Of a stretch of 64,000 nucleotides of DNA, positions 24,006 to 36,094 are shown in pieces. The notes below the pieces were generated by a model, which was not told the DNA's origin, did no database searches, and saw only the letters and a list, made by a program, of their open reading frames with translations. This stretch comes from Carposina sasakii (taxonomy: Eukaryota > Arthropoda > Insecta > Lepidoptera > Carposinidae). Location of the stretch: contig CP053154.1 in the NCBI GenBank assembly GCA_014607495.2, forward strand, positions 8,866,001 through 8,930,000, in the 5' to 3' direction. The translations under genes and the position numbers were made by a program. Every line of letters begins with the position of its first letter. The first letter of the stretch is position 1.

Positions 24006-24266
24006 CAGAGTGTAACAGAAAAGGTATGTTAAGCGAAAAGTTATGTTAATAGCCCTCTATAAGAGAACCTAATTCCAAAATTTGAGACTCAAAATCACAT
24101 ATTTATTTTTCAAGATTGTATGAACATTCCCGAGTTGTTTAGGAATTCTCCATACTATCTGGAAAAATAAACATGTGATTTCGAGTCTGAAATTTTGCGG
24201 GTAGGTTCCTTTTAGCGGGCTATTTACATAGCTTTTCGCTTAACATACCCCTTTTTTTACATCCTG
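24006..24266. mobile_element. Foldback MITE with TA duplication
   Basis: Ends CAGAGTGTAACAGAAAAGG and, inverted, CAGGATGTAAAAAAAGGGG, each followed by tatgttaagcgaaaa, and flanked by TA on both sides. The arms continue as imperfect complements toward the centre (gattctcc and aacattcccgag words). It starts 10 bp after the LINE tail. Diverged relatives are at about 58520-58735 and 8052-8170. Confidence 0.8.
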
Positions 24267-24689
24267 TATATAGCAAACACAGTTCTGAGTCTTATAAAAC
24301 TAAAAAGAGTGTTAGTCTTAGAACTTTATAACAGAATCATGTTAAGCACAGCATACCAAAAAACAAAAGCAGGATACGTTTTGTATTTTCACAAGAATAC
24401 AGGAGTGTTACATAATACTTTTATTGTTATTTCACACTCTTAAGCTGAATAAAAAGTAGAGCTCACACCTGCCCGTTCACACGTTTCCGCTAGATTGCTC
24501 TTCTTCCGGCAAAGAACGGATTTTTTTCTTTTTACACACTGGGAAATCCGTGATAAATGAATTTACTCGTATCTAAATACTGCGAGATATATCCGTTTAT
24601 AGAGCAAAATTACTAAAAAGGACAAATCAGATAATCATACCTATGTAACCATACTTATTAATGACATTTTATGTTAAGATGAAATATAT

Positions 24690-24905
24690 TATTAGTCCTG
24701 CTCTGATCCGGGGCTTCACTAAATACATCAGCTGCATTTCCTTCCCTGCATGTCATAAGAGACGACTATGGCACTTCTCTGAAGTCCGAAGAGGTATTCT
24801 CTCAGGCGATGAGCTAGCCTCTTGTCACTTCACACCGGTACCGGCTATGCTAAACGGGACTGTGGGATCTCGTTTGTGAACTGCGGTTATGGCTGCCTAC
24901 TTTCG
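24690..24905 (+). repeat. Repeat family C copy, long
   Basis: gcatttccttccctgcatgt, taagagacgactatggcact, tctcaggcgatgagctagcc and ctatgctaaacgggactgtg. It shares blocks with the copies at 2035-2172, 5926-6035 and 25741-25915. The 72-codon frame across it is not a gene. Confidence 0.55.
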
Positions 24906-24965
24906 GGAGCACACGTGTGTATATATGAAATATATAGATATAAGAAGTGAACTAATACTAATGGT

Positions 24966-25003
24966 CCATTTCTTAATAAATACAAGAGGTTATTAAGAAA
25001 TGG
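24966..25003. repeat. Perfect 14-bp hairpin
   Basis: ccatttcttaataa and ttattaagaaatgg are separated by a 10-nt loop (atacaagagg). Function unknown. Confidence 0.7.
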
Positions 25004-25352
25004 AGCTCTAAATATATTAGTAAGTTGAAAAATATCTCCATGAGTGGATGGGTAATAATGGATAAGTAGGTACCTATGTACGAGTATAGGTATGATTGAA
25101 TACTGAATTATTTATAGAGTGAATGGAAGGTATCAAGTGTTGGTATTGATACTGACTGATGGCAGGGTCGGACGCTATTGTTGTATTCTTCGTCATTTCT
25201 CATATTCTTTTGTAAGTGGTTTTACAACTTGAGTGATATTTTATACGCCAATGCTCTATTCAAACTTGATGAGCACGATTTCTTGTGGTTACATATATGA
25301 TTTTGAAATATCTTAATGGCCATACCGTGAATATTTGTCATATACATACATA

Positions 25353-25735
25353 CAGGATGCTTTTTTTTGTTGCCACCCTTAACAAAGGGTACGTACTCTA
25401 TACATTAAATAAAGTAAGTTTATGGCAAAAAAAATGCTGGGAAACGATGTAAATTTATTTTGATTTTTTTTAAAATTACTTAATCGGGCCAAATTTTTAC
25501 CGTCCAGTGTTTATGCTAGTTTTTTCATAGACAGATATTAATTATTTCTTGTGAAAAAAATCTTGCTAGACGCGTCAATGTGCATTTATGCAGAAAAACG
25601 CAGTATATTTACTCAACTTTGGACCGTAATATTTTGGAAACCAGACACTTCCCAGGTATGCTTCCATGGAGAAAAATGATCGTGATGATGAGGAGATTCT
25701 GTAGTTGGGAACGTTGACGACCAAAAATCATCCTG
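25353..25735 (-). mobile_element. Family D MITE, copy 2 (inverted)
   Basis: 383 bp with ends CAGGATGC and CATCCTG, flanked by TA on both sides. Inverted relative to 4532-4916, to which it aligns over its whole length. Confidence 0.85.
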
Positions 25736-25740
25736 TATAG

Positions 25741-25915
25741 ACACAGCTGTGTCATCTCTACTTAGTTTGTGGCTGTGTTTCCGAGAGATCGCGGAGACAG
25801 ATATTATAGATCAGTGACAAGTTGCTAGCTTATCGCCTAAGAAAATGCCCGAATCAGTCGACTCTTACAACATGCACGGAAGGAGATGCAGTTGATCTAG
25901 GAGATGCATATTACA
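25741..25915 (-). repeat. Repeat family C copy, directly after family D
   Basis: gacacagctgtgtcatctct, gtggctgtgtttccgagaga, agttgctagcttatcgccta and agtcgactcttacaacatgc. Related 'acacagct.tgt..ccgaaa' scraps lie at 44655-44700 and 47628-47700. Confidence 0.55.
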
Positions 25916-26107
25916 CGGTGCAAGAATATTTTAATGACAAATTTTAACAATGTGTGTATCTTTAGGTACATATTCATTATATATAGGTATTTACTTTTAA
26001 TTAATTGTATTAAAATAATAATTATAAATTTGTGTGGCCTAATATGACATTCGCATGTTACCAATTTGATTTTTTAATGATGCATGATTTAATTTCTTGT
26101 GCAATTG

Positions 26108-26228
26108 AATACACATTTGTATGCCTTTAGGGCGGGACATAGAAAGTCACATGAGGTACCTTTTTTATGTATAACATCTGTTCCTAACCTATGATCCACA
26201 AATAAACACATTTGATTTGATTTGATGT
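26108..26228 (+). repeat. LINE 3' end with ttgat-type tail
   Basis: cacaaataaacacatttgat followed by ttgatttgatg is the tail style of common lepidopteran non-LTR elements. The upstream part (gggcgggacatagaaagtca) is non-coding. No reverse transcriptase remains. Confidence 0.5.
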
Positions 26229-26453
26229 GTTCTAGTGAAGTCCCGCATCAGCATGAAAAAAAAACATATCCACGTAATTTATCATGTTCATAGAGGATTC
26301 CTCTAGCCTATTAATTTTCTATTATAATATAAAACTTGTATTAAATATTATTAACGTAGGTAAATTTAAATGTTAATCAAAAAACAAATGTACTGAACCA
26401 GACAACTTTTGTACTTAACTTTCGTACTATTTCTTAGATTCATTTGAAAAGAC

Positions 26454-26597
26454 TTACGGCCAATTTCTATACGAAAGATCTAAAATAATCTCGGATAATT
26501 TTATTCCTAATTTGAAATTTTGTATGAAAACAATTGAAGGTTAAATCTGAGATATGCAAAAAATCTCTCAAGATCAGTTATAGAAATTGGCGGTTAA
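26454..26597. mobile_element. Small foldback MITE
   Basis: Starts ttacggccaatttctat and ends atagaaattggcggttaa. The ends are near-perfect inverted repeats and short inner complements (gatct../..agatca) continue inward. About 144 bp, non-coding. Confidence 0.7.
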
Positions 26598-26599
26598 AG

Positions 26600-27990
26600 G
26601 TTTCATACAAAATATCTGCCCATTTGCGATTCGTAAAGTGCTGACAAAGGAAGAAAAAACAAAATAGTATTACTGCATTAGAGAATACTTTAATTCTAAA
26701 TAGTAAAAATGGTTTTGAAAGCGCATTAAGTTCTCCGTTAGTGTTACGAGGGTAGCAGGATATTAAATATTTATAAGAGTAGAAGCTTAGTCTTCCTTCG
26801 GACCGTGGTTTTGTTTCCCTTGCGGGGTGTAAAAACTTATGCTCTTTGATCGCGGTCTATTGAGAGAGTTTACCAAAGAAACGTTAAAACGAACCGAAAA
26901 TACATTAGGGAGACGTACTTTTGGTATGTTATATTATGAAAAAAGACTGTTTATTAGACTCAGGAATCTGCAAGTAGGATCCAAAATCTATGAGAGTTTT
27001 CGCCTGCTCACCTCCAGACTTTTATTGGTAAATTATAATTACGTTAGAGATTTTTTTTAATTTCAAATACTCTCCACTACTTCCAATTTCATATCACTAA
27101 AATCATCTCCTTCTACCCTACTTTCCTTTATTGATAATAAGAGCAATTTCGTTTATCTGGCTTACCGTTTGAAGTGGGGTCGTACTGATTATCATAAGGG
27201 ATGAACTTTGTACCTTCGTGGTCCTCCTGGAGGAGTACACTTAGGTTGAAGTGGCCTGCTCAGCGAGATTCTGGAAAAAAACCATTAAAAATAATAAGAG
27301 CAAGGAAGTTTTTAGCCTTCTGGTACATATATTAATTAAATGTAAGAGTCAGCGAAGTTTGTGGAAAAAATTACGTGAGATTGCTGACGGACAAACCGTT
27401 AACCACCTTCTCATTTCTTTTTAACAGCTTTACTCGCTCCTCGCTCATATTCTTTTCTATCTATCAAGCAATCCCAGTACCAAAGCGGATGAAACTGAAT
27501 ACCAATATTAGATTTTTATATATTTATTTGAATAATAATTACAATGGATTTATTAGAATGTGACTATAATTACCTACTTTTGATTTATTAGAATATAAGT
27601 AAAGAATTATAATATTGATCTCATAAAACGTGTAAACAATTACATTCAATTAATAAATCTGGGCATTGCAAATATTCAGTGTAAAAGCTATTCTTCTTTG
27701 AAGATTTACAACGACGTAAAAAATGTCGAAGTAAAAAGGAGTCTATTTTTCTTGGAGCCCTGCCATTGTGAGCGCCGTCGGGAGATGCGTCTGATTCCCT
27801 CGCTTATCTTTTATAAAGAGAGATACGGTAAACACTTGTATCCTATACTTTAAACGAGCAATTCTGTATTATATAATTGTCAGAAACACCTCCAGTGATT
27901 TCATGTTTATTAAATATTCTTATTTACTATTTAAATTATTCTACGAATATCGGTTATAATTATCTTTTTACATAAATTTTACTTTAGTTA
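26600..27990. other. No feature accepted
   Basis: Short plus-strand frames at 26839-27060 and 27375-27563 have no recognisable domain. A GC-richer patch lies at 27760-27790. No repeat family end was seen. Confidence 0.35.
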
Positions 27991-27994
27991 CCAA

Positions 27995-28058
27995 TAAGCT
28001 GATTACGTAACGTTATACAACCATAGCTTTGTTTCTGCAAATTATGTAATCAGCCTAC
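27995..28058. repeat. Family K palindromic copy
   Basis: gctgattacgtaacgttata at the left faces gcaaattatgtaatcagcct at the right, an imperfect inverted repeat. The minus strand resembles the family K copies at 14487-14546 and 15512-15570. Confidence 0.55.
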
Positions 28059-28420
28059 AAGTCAATTTCTTATTCTGTGTCCGTAGATATCTTGATCCGC
28101 AACCTAAACGAGTTGCAATGTAAAGATTAACAAAGAAAGATCACCACTTTATCCAATTCAGGTAAGACGTACCAAAATTTCTACGGAGCGATATTCAAAA
28201 GTCTCGATTTCATTCCGCTCTGAATGCTTACTCGAATATGTAGAGCTATTCAAAATATTCTCGTAAGTTGAAAATTCTTTTATAAAGGAAGCTTCGATCG
28301 TAGAATCCAGCAAAGTGATGTAGAGGTAAATATCGTACATTTAGTTTGGTCCATGCAAATTGTCTGTATATACTCTCGTAGGTAGGTATTTTAGAAGATA
28401 AAAATTCTGAACAAACGAAT

Positions 28421-28592
28421 CTGAGATGATTTTGATCTCTAGTATTGCAATTGGCCGTAATTTTTTGATTGATAATTATAAAATTATTAATAAAGAAAAT
28501 GGAAAAAATTCTTCACCTGAGTGGGAATTGAACCCACGACCACTGCAAACCGTGCCAGCCGCTATAACCACTAAGCCACCGGGTCAATTAAT
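28421..28592 (-). repeat. tRNA-like SINE G, copy 1
   Basis: On the minus strand: ggcttagtggttatagcgg (A-box-like), then gtcgtgggttcaattcccac (B-box-like), then a non-tRNA body tttcttattaataattt-type and ending ctagagatcaaaatcatctc. A plus-strand copy with the same order is at 57136-57304. It is not a functional tRNA: the acceptor arm does not pair and the body is fused to repeat DNA. Confidence 0.8.
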
Positions 28593-28713
28593 CGGATGAC
28601 GAATTTTACCATCTCTTTTCCAAATTACATATTGGCAACGTTATTCTTCATCCCGATAGCTATACACTAGCCAAATCTCGGCAAACAAAAAAAAAAGTTA
28701 TGTGTTTCTCTAG

Positions 28714-28730
28714 TCTCTCTCTCTCTCTCT
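28714..28730. repeat. (tc)n microsatellite
   Basis: About eight tc dinucleotides in a row. Confidence 0.9.
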
Positions 28731-28739
28731 AGTGATTGC

Positions 28740-31005
28740 GTTAGTTAGAATAGTTTAAGGTCGTTTTAATTTTTCATTGAAAAATGAGAAAAAAAGTGAG
28801 GAATTATTTATTTTTACAAATTATTACACTATAGTGTAATCCATCTAATGTATACCTAAGTACGAAAGTAACTCTGTCGGTGTTATACACGTGCTACATG
28901 GATTATTTAAGAAAGTACAAATCCAACATTTTATCCTCGGAAAATGTCTCATTTCAGAATTTTTCACCAAGTCTCCGTGCTCTAGAGAATAAATGTAGAG
29001 TAATGGTATTCAAAATACACTCTTAACTCGGGAATTCCTTTATGCCACGAAGGCAACTTCGATCGGTGCAGTCGACTTTTAAACTGATATAAACATCGCA
29101 GCGAGACGGGCTTTCCCCGGAGGCTCCCAGTGCAAGTCATCGTGAAATGTTTCCGCTGCATTTTGACAATAGATACTCCTTCAGTTTAAATGATTAAAAT
29201 ATTCCAATGTAATACGTATTTGGAACTTTGAACAGCAGCCAAGAGTAAGACAATATTGTTACATTTTACTAGACTATGAATAGATTTAATGTTAGAAGTA
29301 ATATTAAACTAGTTTTATAGGGTATTAGATTGCTGGATTAAGGCCATCCCAAGATTTTCCACTCCACATGCTTCATCTAGCCCTTAAGATGATTGTTGTT
29401 TATTTATTAACCAATCAGAAGTAATTTGTGCAAACAACGCGACAACGGTGTAAATTCCATTATTTAAAGCTTTTGAAGTTAGCTGCATTAATATCGAAAG
29501 TAATATTCTTACCCCTTCAAATTTATTTGCAGATATAAAGAATGTCGTATGCGAAGACAACCTGTTACTATGTCTGATGGCTTCTTGATGGTTTTATGAT
29601 GTCGTGTCCGACAGCACATGCGACATTATGCGTGTTTTATCCTTTTTCACAACACGCTTTTGTCGCATATGTTTTGTCGTTACGGTAACATGGTGAATAT
29701 TTTGTATTATTTTCTATGATAAATATTACAGCATCCTTCTTTTGTTATATTTGTACAAGTGCACAAGTAGGAGATTTTTATTCCTGGTCAATATTTACAA
29801 TACAAGGCACTTGCTGGCTTGCTTGTTTGCTTACAAGACGAGGTGCTGCCTTATGCTACTAGCTATAACTGTTTACTTAGTAAGAGCAAGGGAGTGAATA
29901 TAATAGTTTAAATGTACTGAATATTATGTCCTTTAGACATCTCTCTACTGTCTGGTACACAGTAGAGATAATGATCTTTTTAACTTGGAAAATCTAAATA
30001 TTACATATCAGACTTTTAAAAAACCATAACATAGTACTTTATAATTATTTTATAACTTAAATATTATAAGTAGAAATAAGGATTGTTTGGAAAAAATTGG
30101 AGCAAATCTAACATAATTTATTCAACTAAAAGACAGCTCAATGACCCCGTGAAATGATACGTACTTTTTATTAATGATATACAAAGGCCAGTGCGGACAG
30201 TAAGAAGTATTAGTAAGATTTATAATTGTTATCTAGCGGGCTAGGCGCGGCAAACTTATTGCCAAGTTGCGTGCTGGCACCTAATATATTACGGTGCCTT
30301 AGCTCAAATGTCTTTGCTACAGCTCTCTCGCTCTGTTTACCAACAAACGTGTTTTTAGTCTGTAATTAAACTGTAAAAACGGTTTCTCGATCGATATGTT
30401 GGTGAAAGTCAAGTTTATGTAGACTTGCGTTTAAAAAATAATATTATTGTTTACACACTTTTTACAAAAACTACATTTGTGAATGTTTATTAAATATATA
30501 TCTACAAGTATAGTAAGGTTATGAATTAATATAGTTATCCTTAAAATCATAACTATTCGTACACATAAAAATTTTAATGTGTTTTTATATTACAATGCCT
30601 AAAGTATGATGAAAATTACTTTTTGAAACTTCTGGTTTAGTGCTTAAGTTTTATCTAACTCGTATTAAGTTTTTGGATTCGGAGACCTTAAAATATAACA
30701 TTTGGGTCGTAAAAAATATAAATGTGACACTAACTTACCTCTTATGCACTTCATAACTTAGATAAGTACCACGTATATTAGGATTTTATTACATTACGTT
30801 TCCAAAATATATTTCTGTAAGAAAAAACTGCCCAAGTGCAATTCGAAGTCGAGAACCAAGGGTTACGTACCGTTATCTTTAAAAAACGACTAATACAACG
30901 TATGCTGTATGGGAGCACTCTTAATTAAATAAATGTTATTTCTATTGTTAGTATTTGTTGTTATAGTGGCAACGGAAATATCTATATAAATAAAAAGGTA
31001 CTATA
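28740..31005. other. No gene recognised
   Basis: Mostly AT-rich unique DNA with GC-richer patches at 29090-29160 and 30225-30300. No family end, exon or RNA gene was recognised. Confidence 0.4.
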
Positions 31006-31009
31006 ATAT

Positions 31010-31212
31010 AATATAAAAAGGTACATCATCTGTGTAAATTTCAACTGTCGACTATCCCTATCATGAAATACAGCCATGGCAGACACTGTGACAGACAGAC
31101 AGAAAGACTGGCGGGCATATAGATAGACGGTCAGACAGATACACAGATGGACAGAGGAGTCTTAGTATACGGAGTCCCGTTTTTACCCTTAAGGTACGAA
31201 ACCCTAAAAACA
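31010..31212 (+). repeat. Repeat family E fragment with gacagaca-rich stretch
   Basis: gtaaatttcaactgtcgact, a run of gacagacagacagaaagact and the terminus aaggtacgaaaccctaaaaa. Matches the right half of the copy at 16849-17245. Confidence 0.65.
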
Positions 31213-31723
31213 CCCAAGTTATTATTAAATACTATACACATACCGAATCCGGTGACAGTGATATTGTTATTATTTATTCAGCGGACAGAAATTTAGTGGA
31301 GCTGTCAACGTGATACATACAGGCAGACCCACGTCAAATGTAATAGGCAGGTGCAATATTACGAGCATTTTTTATTGAGGCCCGTATTATGTTACCAATT
31401 ATTATATTTCACAATTCCTCTCCAACTCCTCTCTTCCTTTCCTGGGTCTATATTATAGGTATATTATTGGATTTAAATACTATTCTTATTTATATCAATG
31501 TCACCATGAAATTGTAAGTGTTGTTACCGTTATTGGCTCTACACACATTATATGTAAATTATTTTTAATCGTATGTTATTGCTGTGTTTTAACAACTTAT
31601 AACAAATAAATAATAAATAAAATAAAAACAAGTACATGCCTGCGTTGGATATAAATATAACTGAATAATGAATAACAGAATAGTCACTACCTTGTTCTAA
31701 ATATAGCAGTGAATAATAATATA

Positions 31724-31855
31724 AATCGGTCGCCAACCCGCCTGCCCAGCATGGTGACTATAGGCAAAACCCCCCGTGGCAGTAGCCTTGTGGCGTGCCC
31801 TGGGGGAGGCCTACGTCCAGCAGTGAACTGCAATAGGCTGAAGAAGAAGAATAAA
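31724..31855 (+). repeat. Family A copy, truncated
   Basis: tcgccaacccgcctgcccag, gcaaaaccccccgtggcagt, ctgggggaggcctacgtcca, gcagtgaactgcaataggct and gaagaagaagaataaa. Inverted relative to the dimer at 2304-2858; lacks the 5' half. The 65-codon frame across it is a repeat shadow. Confidence 0.85.
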
Positions 31856-32040
31856 ATAAATACCTTACCTTACTGGCTTTTTATAATTATTCACCTGTAT
31901 TCTTAATGATAACTTTAATCTTAAGGGTACTCAGGTGAAAAAAGATATAGCAGTAAACGTTTTAACAATCAGCTATTTAAATAACACTATTTATTACATA
32001 ATCAATATACCGACTATTCATAAAACTGTTGTACAACTAA

Positions 32041-32187
32041 CTTAGGGCCGATTTTCCAACGGTCAGACTATTTGAAGGATAAATTTGATGCTGTCCTTCT
32101 CTGAAACTTGATGAAGATAGAGACAGTATCAACTTTATCCCTTACCCTCAGACATGTTATATGACTATTGGAAAACTACCATTAGCA
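32041..32187. mobile_element. Foldback MITE, about 145 bp
   Basis: Left cttagggccgattttccaac faces right ttggaaaactaccattag. The arms pair imperfectly through 'gatgctgtccttctctgaa' and 'gatagagacagtatcaac'. The ggccgattttccaac-type end is typical of small lepidopteran inverted-repeat MITEs. Confidence 0.7.
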
Positions 32188-32550
32188 AAAAAAGTTATTT
32201 TTCATTTAAGTTAGAATCATCATCAACTGCCATTATACCAGCACAATATATTCCTATGTGACACCATGCCCTACCTATACTTCGTTACCATGGGTGCATG
32301 TGATAAAGTGCTTAAGGTTATTTTGTTACAGAAGTCGTAGTAGTGTTTATGTGATGAGATGATTTTACTTATAGATAGGTAGGTATATAGAAGTTTATAT
32401 TATACCTATGTAAAAAATACAATTATATATTAAATAATGTGTGATATAAATATATAATAAAATAAAATAAAAAATCGCCTATCATATTCATTGGTCGCTA
32501 ATATAAGTACATGTGATTGGATATCAAACGTATCCATAGCAATATAGCAT

Positions 32551-32692
32551 ATCCTGAAAAGTCTCGAGTTGGAACGCAGCACCGTTATAGACAGAACAAA
32601 GCAATAATTACTTTACGGTGACGTAATTAGACACATTTCAGCATGAGACAGAATATTTGTTTTTATTCTGTCATACTCGCGACCAATGCGTG
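32551..32692 (+). repeat. Family J copy 1
   Basis: gaaaagtctcgagttggaac, aacaaagcaataattacttt, acggtgacgtaattagacac, ttattctgtcatactcgcga. The copy at 42056-42200 is nearly identical over the same blocks. Unclassified; no coding frame. Confidence 0.75.
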
Positions 32693-33196
32693 CTAAAATA
32701 TACCTTATTAGTTATTACTCAAGCGGTAAGTAGATATTGCTTCGTACCGCGTTTCGTTAAAGGTTCGTTAGTGGTTGCGCTTCGGCTCAAAAATTTTCAA
32801 GAATTGCCCCCCTGGTCGATGTTACAAGCATTATCCCAGTAAGTTAAATAAAGCAATGTTTCCGCGCACGTAAACGTCTGCGGGTAAGAAATACGAGAAC
32901 ATCTAATGACGCTATTTCCTTAGTCCGGTAATACTCGTACACACCGAATATAATGTCTATTGGTGTTTAGTGGCTGTGTACAAAAACTAGCTGTATGTCT
33001 GTATGTAATTACTAATTACACGTGTGTAAGCGCTCAAACTACATGGTTATTAACATGATACAAGGATCTCTGAAATGTAATGTAAAATTAATGTGTGTTA
33101 TGGCACATGTGTTATTTCATATTTTTACCTTCGTGATACCTATCTTTTTTATATTTATTTATTAAATAAACAAACGTGTTAGGGAACTGAGGACCT

Positions 33197-33622
33197 TTAT
33201 AAGGTCTTTTCAAAATTAGTATTTATCCTTTGACACGAAACTAGGTAGGTAAAAAGAAATAACTTTCACTATGGCACCTACTCCGAAATAGTGAAAAAAT
33301 CAGCTGTTACATTACAAATACTGTTACAAATACATTTCAGTGCAGTAATAATTCGAGATTGAGATCTCAACTATACCGTAAAAATTGGTCAGAAGTGGCA
33401 CCATGTGGTTCTATCTGCCCTTAGTGCTCTGCCTACCCCGTAAGGGATAAAGGCGTGATTATATTATGTACATACATATTATGTATGTAATTATTCGAGA
33501 TTGTATGGAACAGCTGATTTTTTTTCACTATTTCGGAGTAGGTCCTATAGTGAAAGTTGTTTCTTTTTACCTATCTAGTTTCATGGCAAAAGATAATCAC
33601 TAATTTTGAAAAGACCTTATAT
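33197..33622. mobile_element. Foldback MITE interrupted by a family B insertion
   Basis: The left arm (ttataaggtcttttcaaaat, aactttcactatggcaccta, ctccgaaatagtgaaaaaat, cagctgtta) is the imperfect inverted repeat of the right arm (aacagctgatttttttt, cactatttcggagtaggtcc, gaaagttgtttctttttacc, gaaaagaccttata). The arms are about 130 bp. The centre is occupied by the family B insertion at 33362-33492, which is the younger of the two. Confidence 0.85.
33362..33492 (+). mobile_element. Family B copy nested in foldback MITE, 11-bp target duplication
   Basis: agatctcaactatacc at the 5' end (truncated) through gctctgcctaccccgtaagg to a ttatgtatgtaatt-type tail. It is flanked by perfect repeats ATTCGAGATTG at 33351-33361 and 33493-33503. 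Confidence 0.9.
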
Positions 33623-34207
33623 AAATATACCAGACTAAGCTGATAGATATTGAAAATGACGTACGTAAAATGAAATACGTAACATTTTCATATGGATTCA
33701 TTACTGGTACAATATAGTTGTGTTCAAAAAGCGGTGGTAGGCTCACTCCTTACCACGTGGGATATTTCATGCGAACAATTGGATATCTTATCTTATATTG
33801 ATTATTATGAGCAGCAATGTGCTTTTTACACAAAATTTAAAATACAAAAAAATATTAGACAAAGTCATAGATAATTATCTTTCTACCCAGTTATAATCCA
33901 TTTAAACTCGTGTACCAATAGGTAATAGAGGTGTTCGTTGCCGATAGAAGGACATAAATCCAGCCCGATAGTAATAGGCTACTGTTAGTCGGATTTGATT
34001 TAAAGCGACCGGTAAGTAGATTACAAACCTAATGTATGTGGTCTTGTATTTTCCATTTAGGTTAGTGTTCTAGTTAGGTGCTCTAGGTATTTAAGTGCTC
34101 TTAAAGCTCGTTACAATAAGCCATGAGTGTATTTTTCATTGCGAATAATATATTTTAGTTTGAAAGAGGTAAACGCTAGAAATGTATTTATATGCGTAAA
34201 GAAGGAG

Positions 34208-34266
34208 TACGATAATTTTCGTAGAAGGCTACGAACGTCTACGCATTCTACGAACAGCTACGAAAC
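34208..34266. repeat. Degenerate ctacga-rich short repeat
   Basis: cgtagaaggctacgaacgtc, tacgcattctacgaacagct and acgaaacc: the word ctacga recurs several times. Similar in type to 6105-6165. An 80-codon frame spans it, with no recognisable domain. Confidence 0.45.
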
Positions 34267-34391
34267 CATTTTGAAGACGCAAGAGGAAATAAACAATTGT
34301 AATAGAGTAGCAAGGCAATACCAGAAATTGTGTACCTACTTTCTGAAGCCTTCTCCACATTTATGGTAAAACCAATAGATATTAAAAAATA

Positions 34392-34445
34392 TTATGAATT
34401 ATAAAATTATTAATAAAGAAAATGGAAATTAATTATCTCTAGTCT
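34392..34445 (-). repeat. SINE G tail fragment
   Basis: ataaaattattaataaagaa then aatgga is shared with the body of SINE G at 28470-28505. Only the non-tRNA part remains. Confidence 0.5.
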
Positions 34446-34449
34446 AACA

Positions 34450-35080
34450 CATACAGAATGTTATATCTACACTAACACCATATAGGTTGTTTTTATATAA
34501 AAAAAATATATATTTAATAAAATACCAAGGGAATGGTATTTTTGGCCTGAATTCGCTATTACTCATAACTTGCCTAAGTTTGAAAATATACATGGTACAG
34601 GGCTATGACTAAAATCGAACCTACGCCCCCCGACTAGAAGGTGCACCGGGCTCCCACTGTTAGTAATGTTACGTAAGGTTTATAAAACTTCTATTAACTG
34701 ACCACAGAATTTAGCGGCTAACTGCAGTTTTTATCAAACAAATACTCATATATATTTTAAGCCCGAGTGTAACGGTGAGAAAAATGGCCCGTGCAATAAA
34801 TTAAACCTCCCTGGGACCCGTCCACGGCTTTAATTAACTTTTCAACCAGGAATTTTCCAAATGGGAAAAAAGCAAAGATTGCCACAAGTTTTGGAGTCAC
34901 GTGCCGAGTTCGAAAACTTAACTAGATTGGGATTAAGATACACGTCTGGGTTTTTAATAGTAATGTGAAAAATAATTGGGTAAAGGAAATAATAATATTT
35001 TTTTTTTCTATATCTCTTCAAGAATCCTTGTGGTGGTGGGATTATGTTGGAGGTATTTAAATTTAATGGACATTTAGCTT
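34450..35080. other. No gene recognised; GC-richer patch at 34780-34920
   Basis: The patch (acctccctgggacccgtcca, agtcacgtgccgagttcgaa) looks unique. No exon or repeat was identified. Confidence 0.3.
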
Positions 35081-35089
35081 TGTTCAGAG

Positions 35090-35283
35090 TTTATATTTAT
35101 TTATTTATTTATACTTTATTCATTACAAAAACTTAAAATTAGATACATCGTCCCACTTATCATTCTTTATAAAAATATTTAAATTCCATTATTATGCATT
35201 TTGTAGCCATATAGTTTTAACTAGCTCTCCTAGTTCAAGCCACATGCCTACGTACAACAGTGGACTACAATAGACTGATGTTT
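35090..35283 (-). repeat. LINE-type 3' tail and family A fragment
   Basis: tttatttatttatttatact then ttattcattacaaaaactta resembles the poly(aaat) tail of a minus-strand non-LTR element. At 35229-35283 acgtacaacagtggactaca then atagactgatg is a diverged family A or LINE 3' end. Confidence 0.45.
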
Positions 35284-36094
35284 TATATTGTATTTAAAAT
35301 CCTACCTCGTTTATCATCAGTGTACACTGACCCTAACTTTCTGAAAAAAAGGCTTCTTTGACAAAGTGTACCGTTAAAACAATGTATCCAAACAAGGTCT
35401 ACTCACACACTAATTAAATTTCAGCCTCCTTTCTTTCTAACACAATAGACATTTACACCAAGCGTTGTTTATAAACTCTATTCAGCTTTCATAAACACAA
35501 CTGTACGATTTCTTAAATCACCACACAGATTATCAGTTTTCTCGCAGTTTTTAAATTTCGCTGCCATAAAATCGACTCTAAACTTTCAATAGAATATACT
35601 CAATGAGTAATCGTAGCGAGCTTTAGTGTTTGTGTCTCTTAAATTCGTAAATGGTTATATTGGATATCATCCAATATCTCCATGAAGTTATTCAGTTTAA
35701 AGTAAGTCAATAATAAGTAAGGTGATGGATTTTATCGTCATCGTCTAAAATAAACACTCAGATTATGGGATCCAACTATCGCATTCCAGCTACTACAAAT
35801 TAAAACTGCTAATCAGCAGTGCGCTTTACATGGGAGTATATTTAAAAATGGTTACAGCCACGCGAAACGTCCGTATTTTGTATAGAATCGCTCCCCAAAG
35901 GTCGACCAGTGTCTGCACAGAGCGAGACAAAGCGGAATATTCATAGAGATAAGGAGATAAAGCGCTCCCTTGCACTACACAATGCGCCTAAGGAACGCTT
36001 GATACGCTTTCTTTGAATAGCTTAGCACTACGAAGGAGTTGGGGTGTATTTTTGCTTTGTAACGCTGGAAATGTTTTCTGTATAGTCTAGCTGA

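Noticed and set aside
28505..28592. Possible tRNA gene (minus)
   Set aside because: Has A- and B-box-like words but no consistent acceptor stem, and the same fused body recurs at 57136-57304, so it is a SINE.
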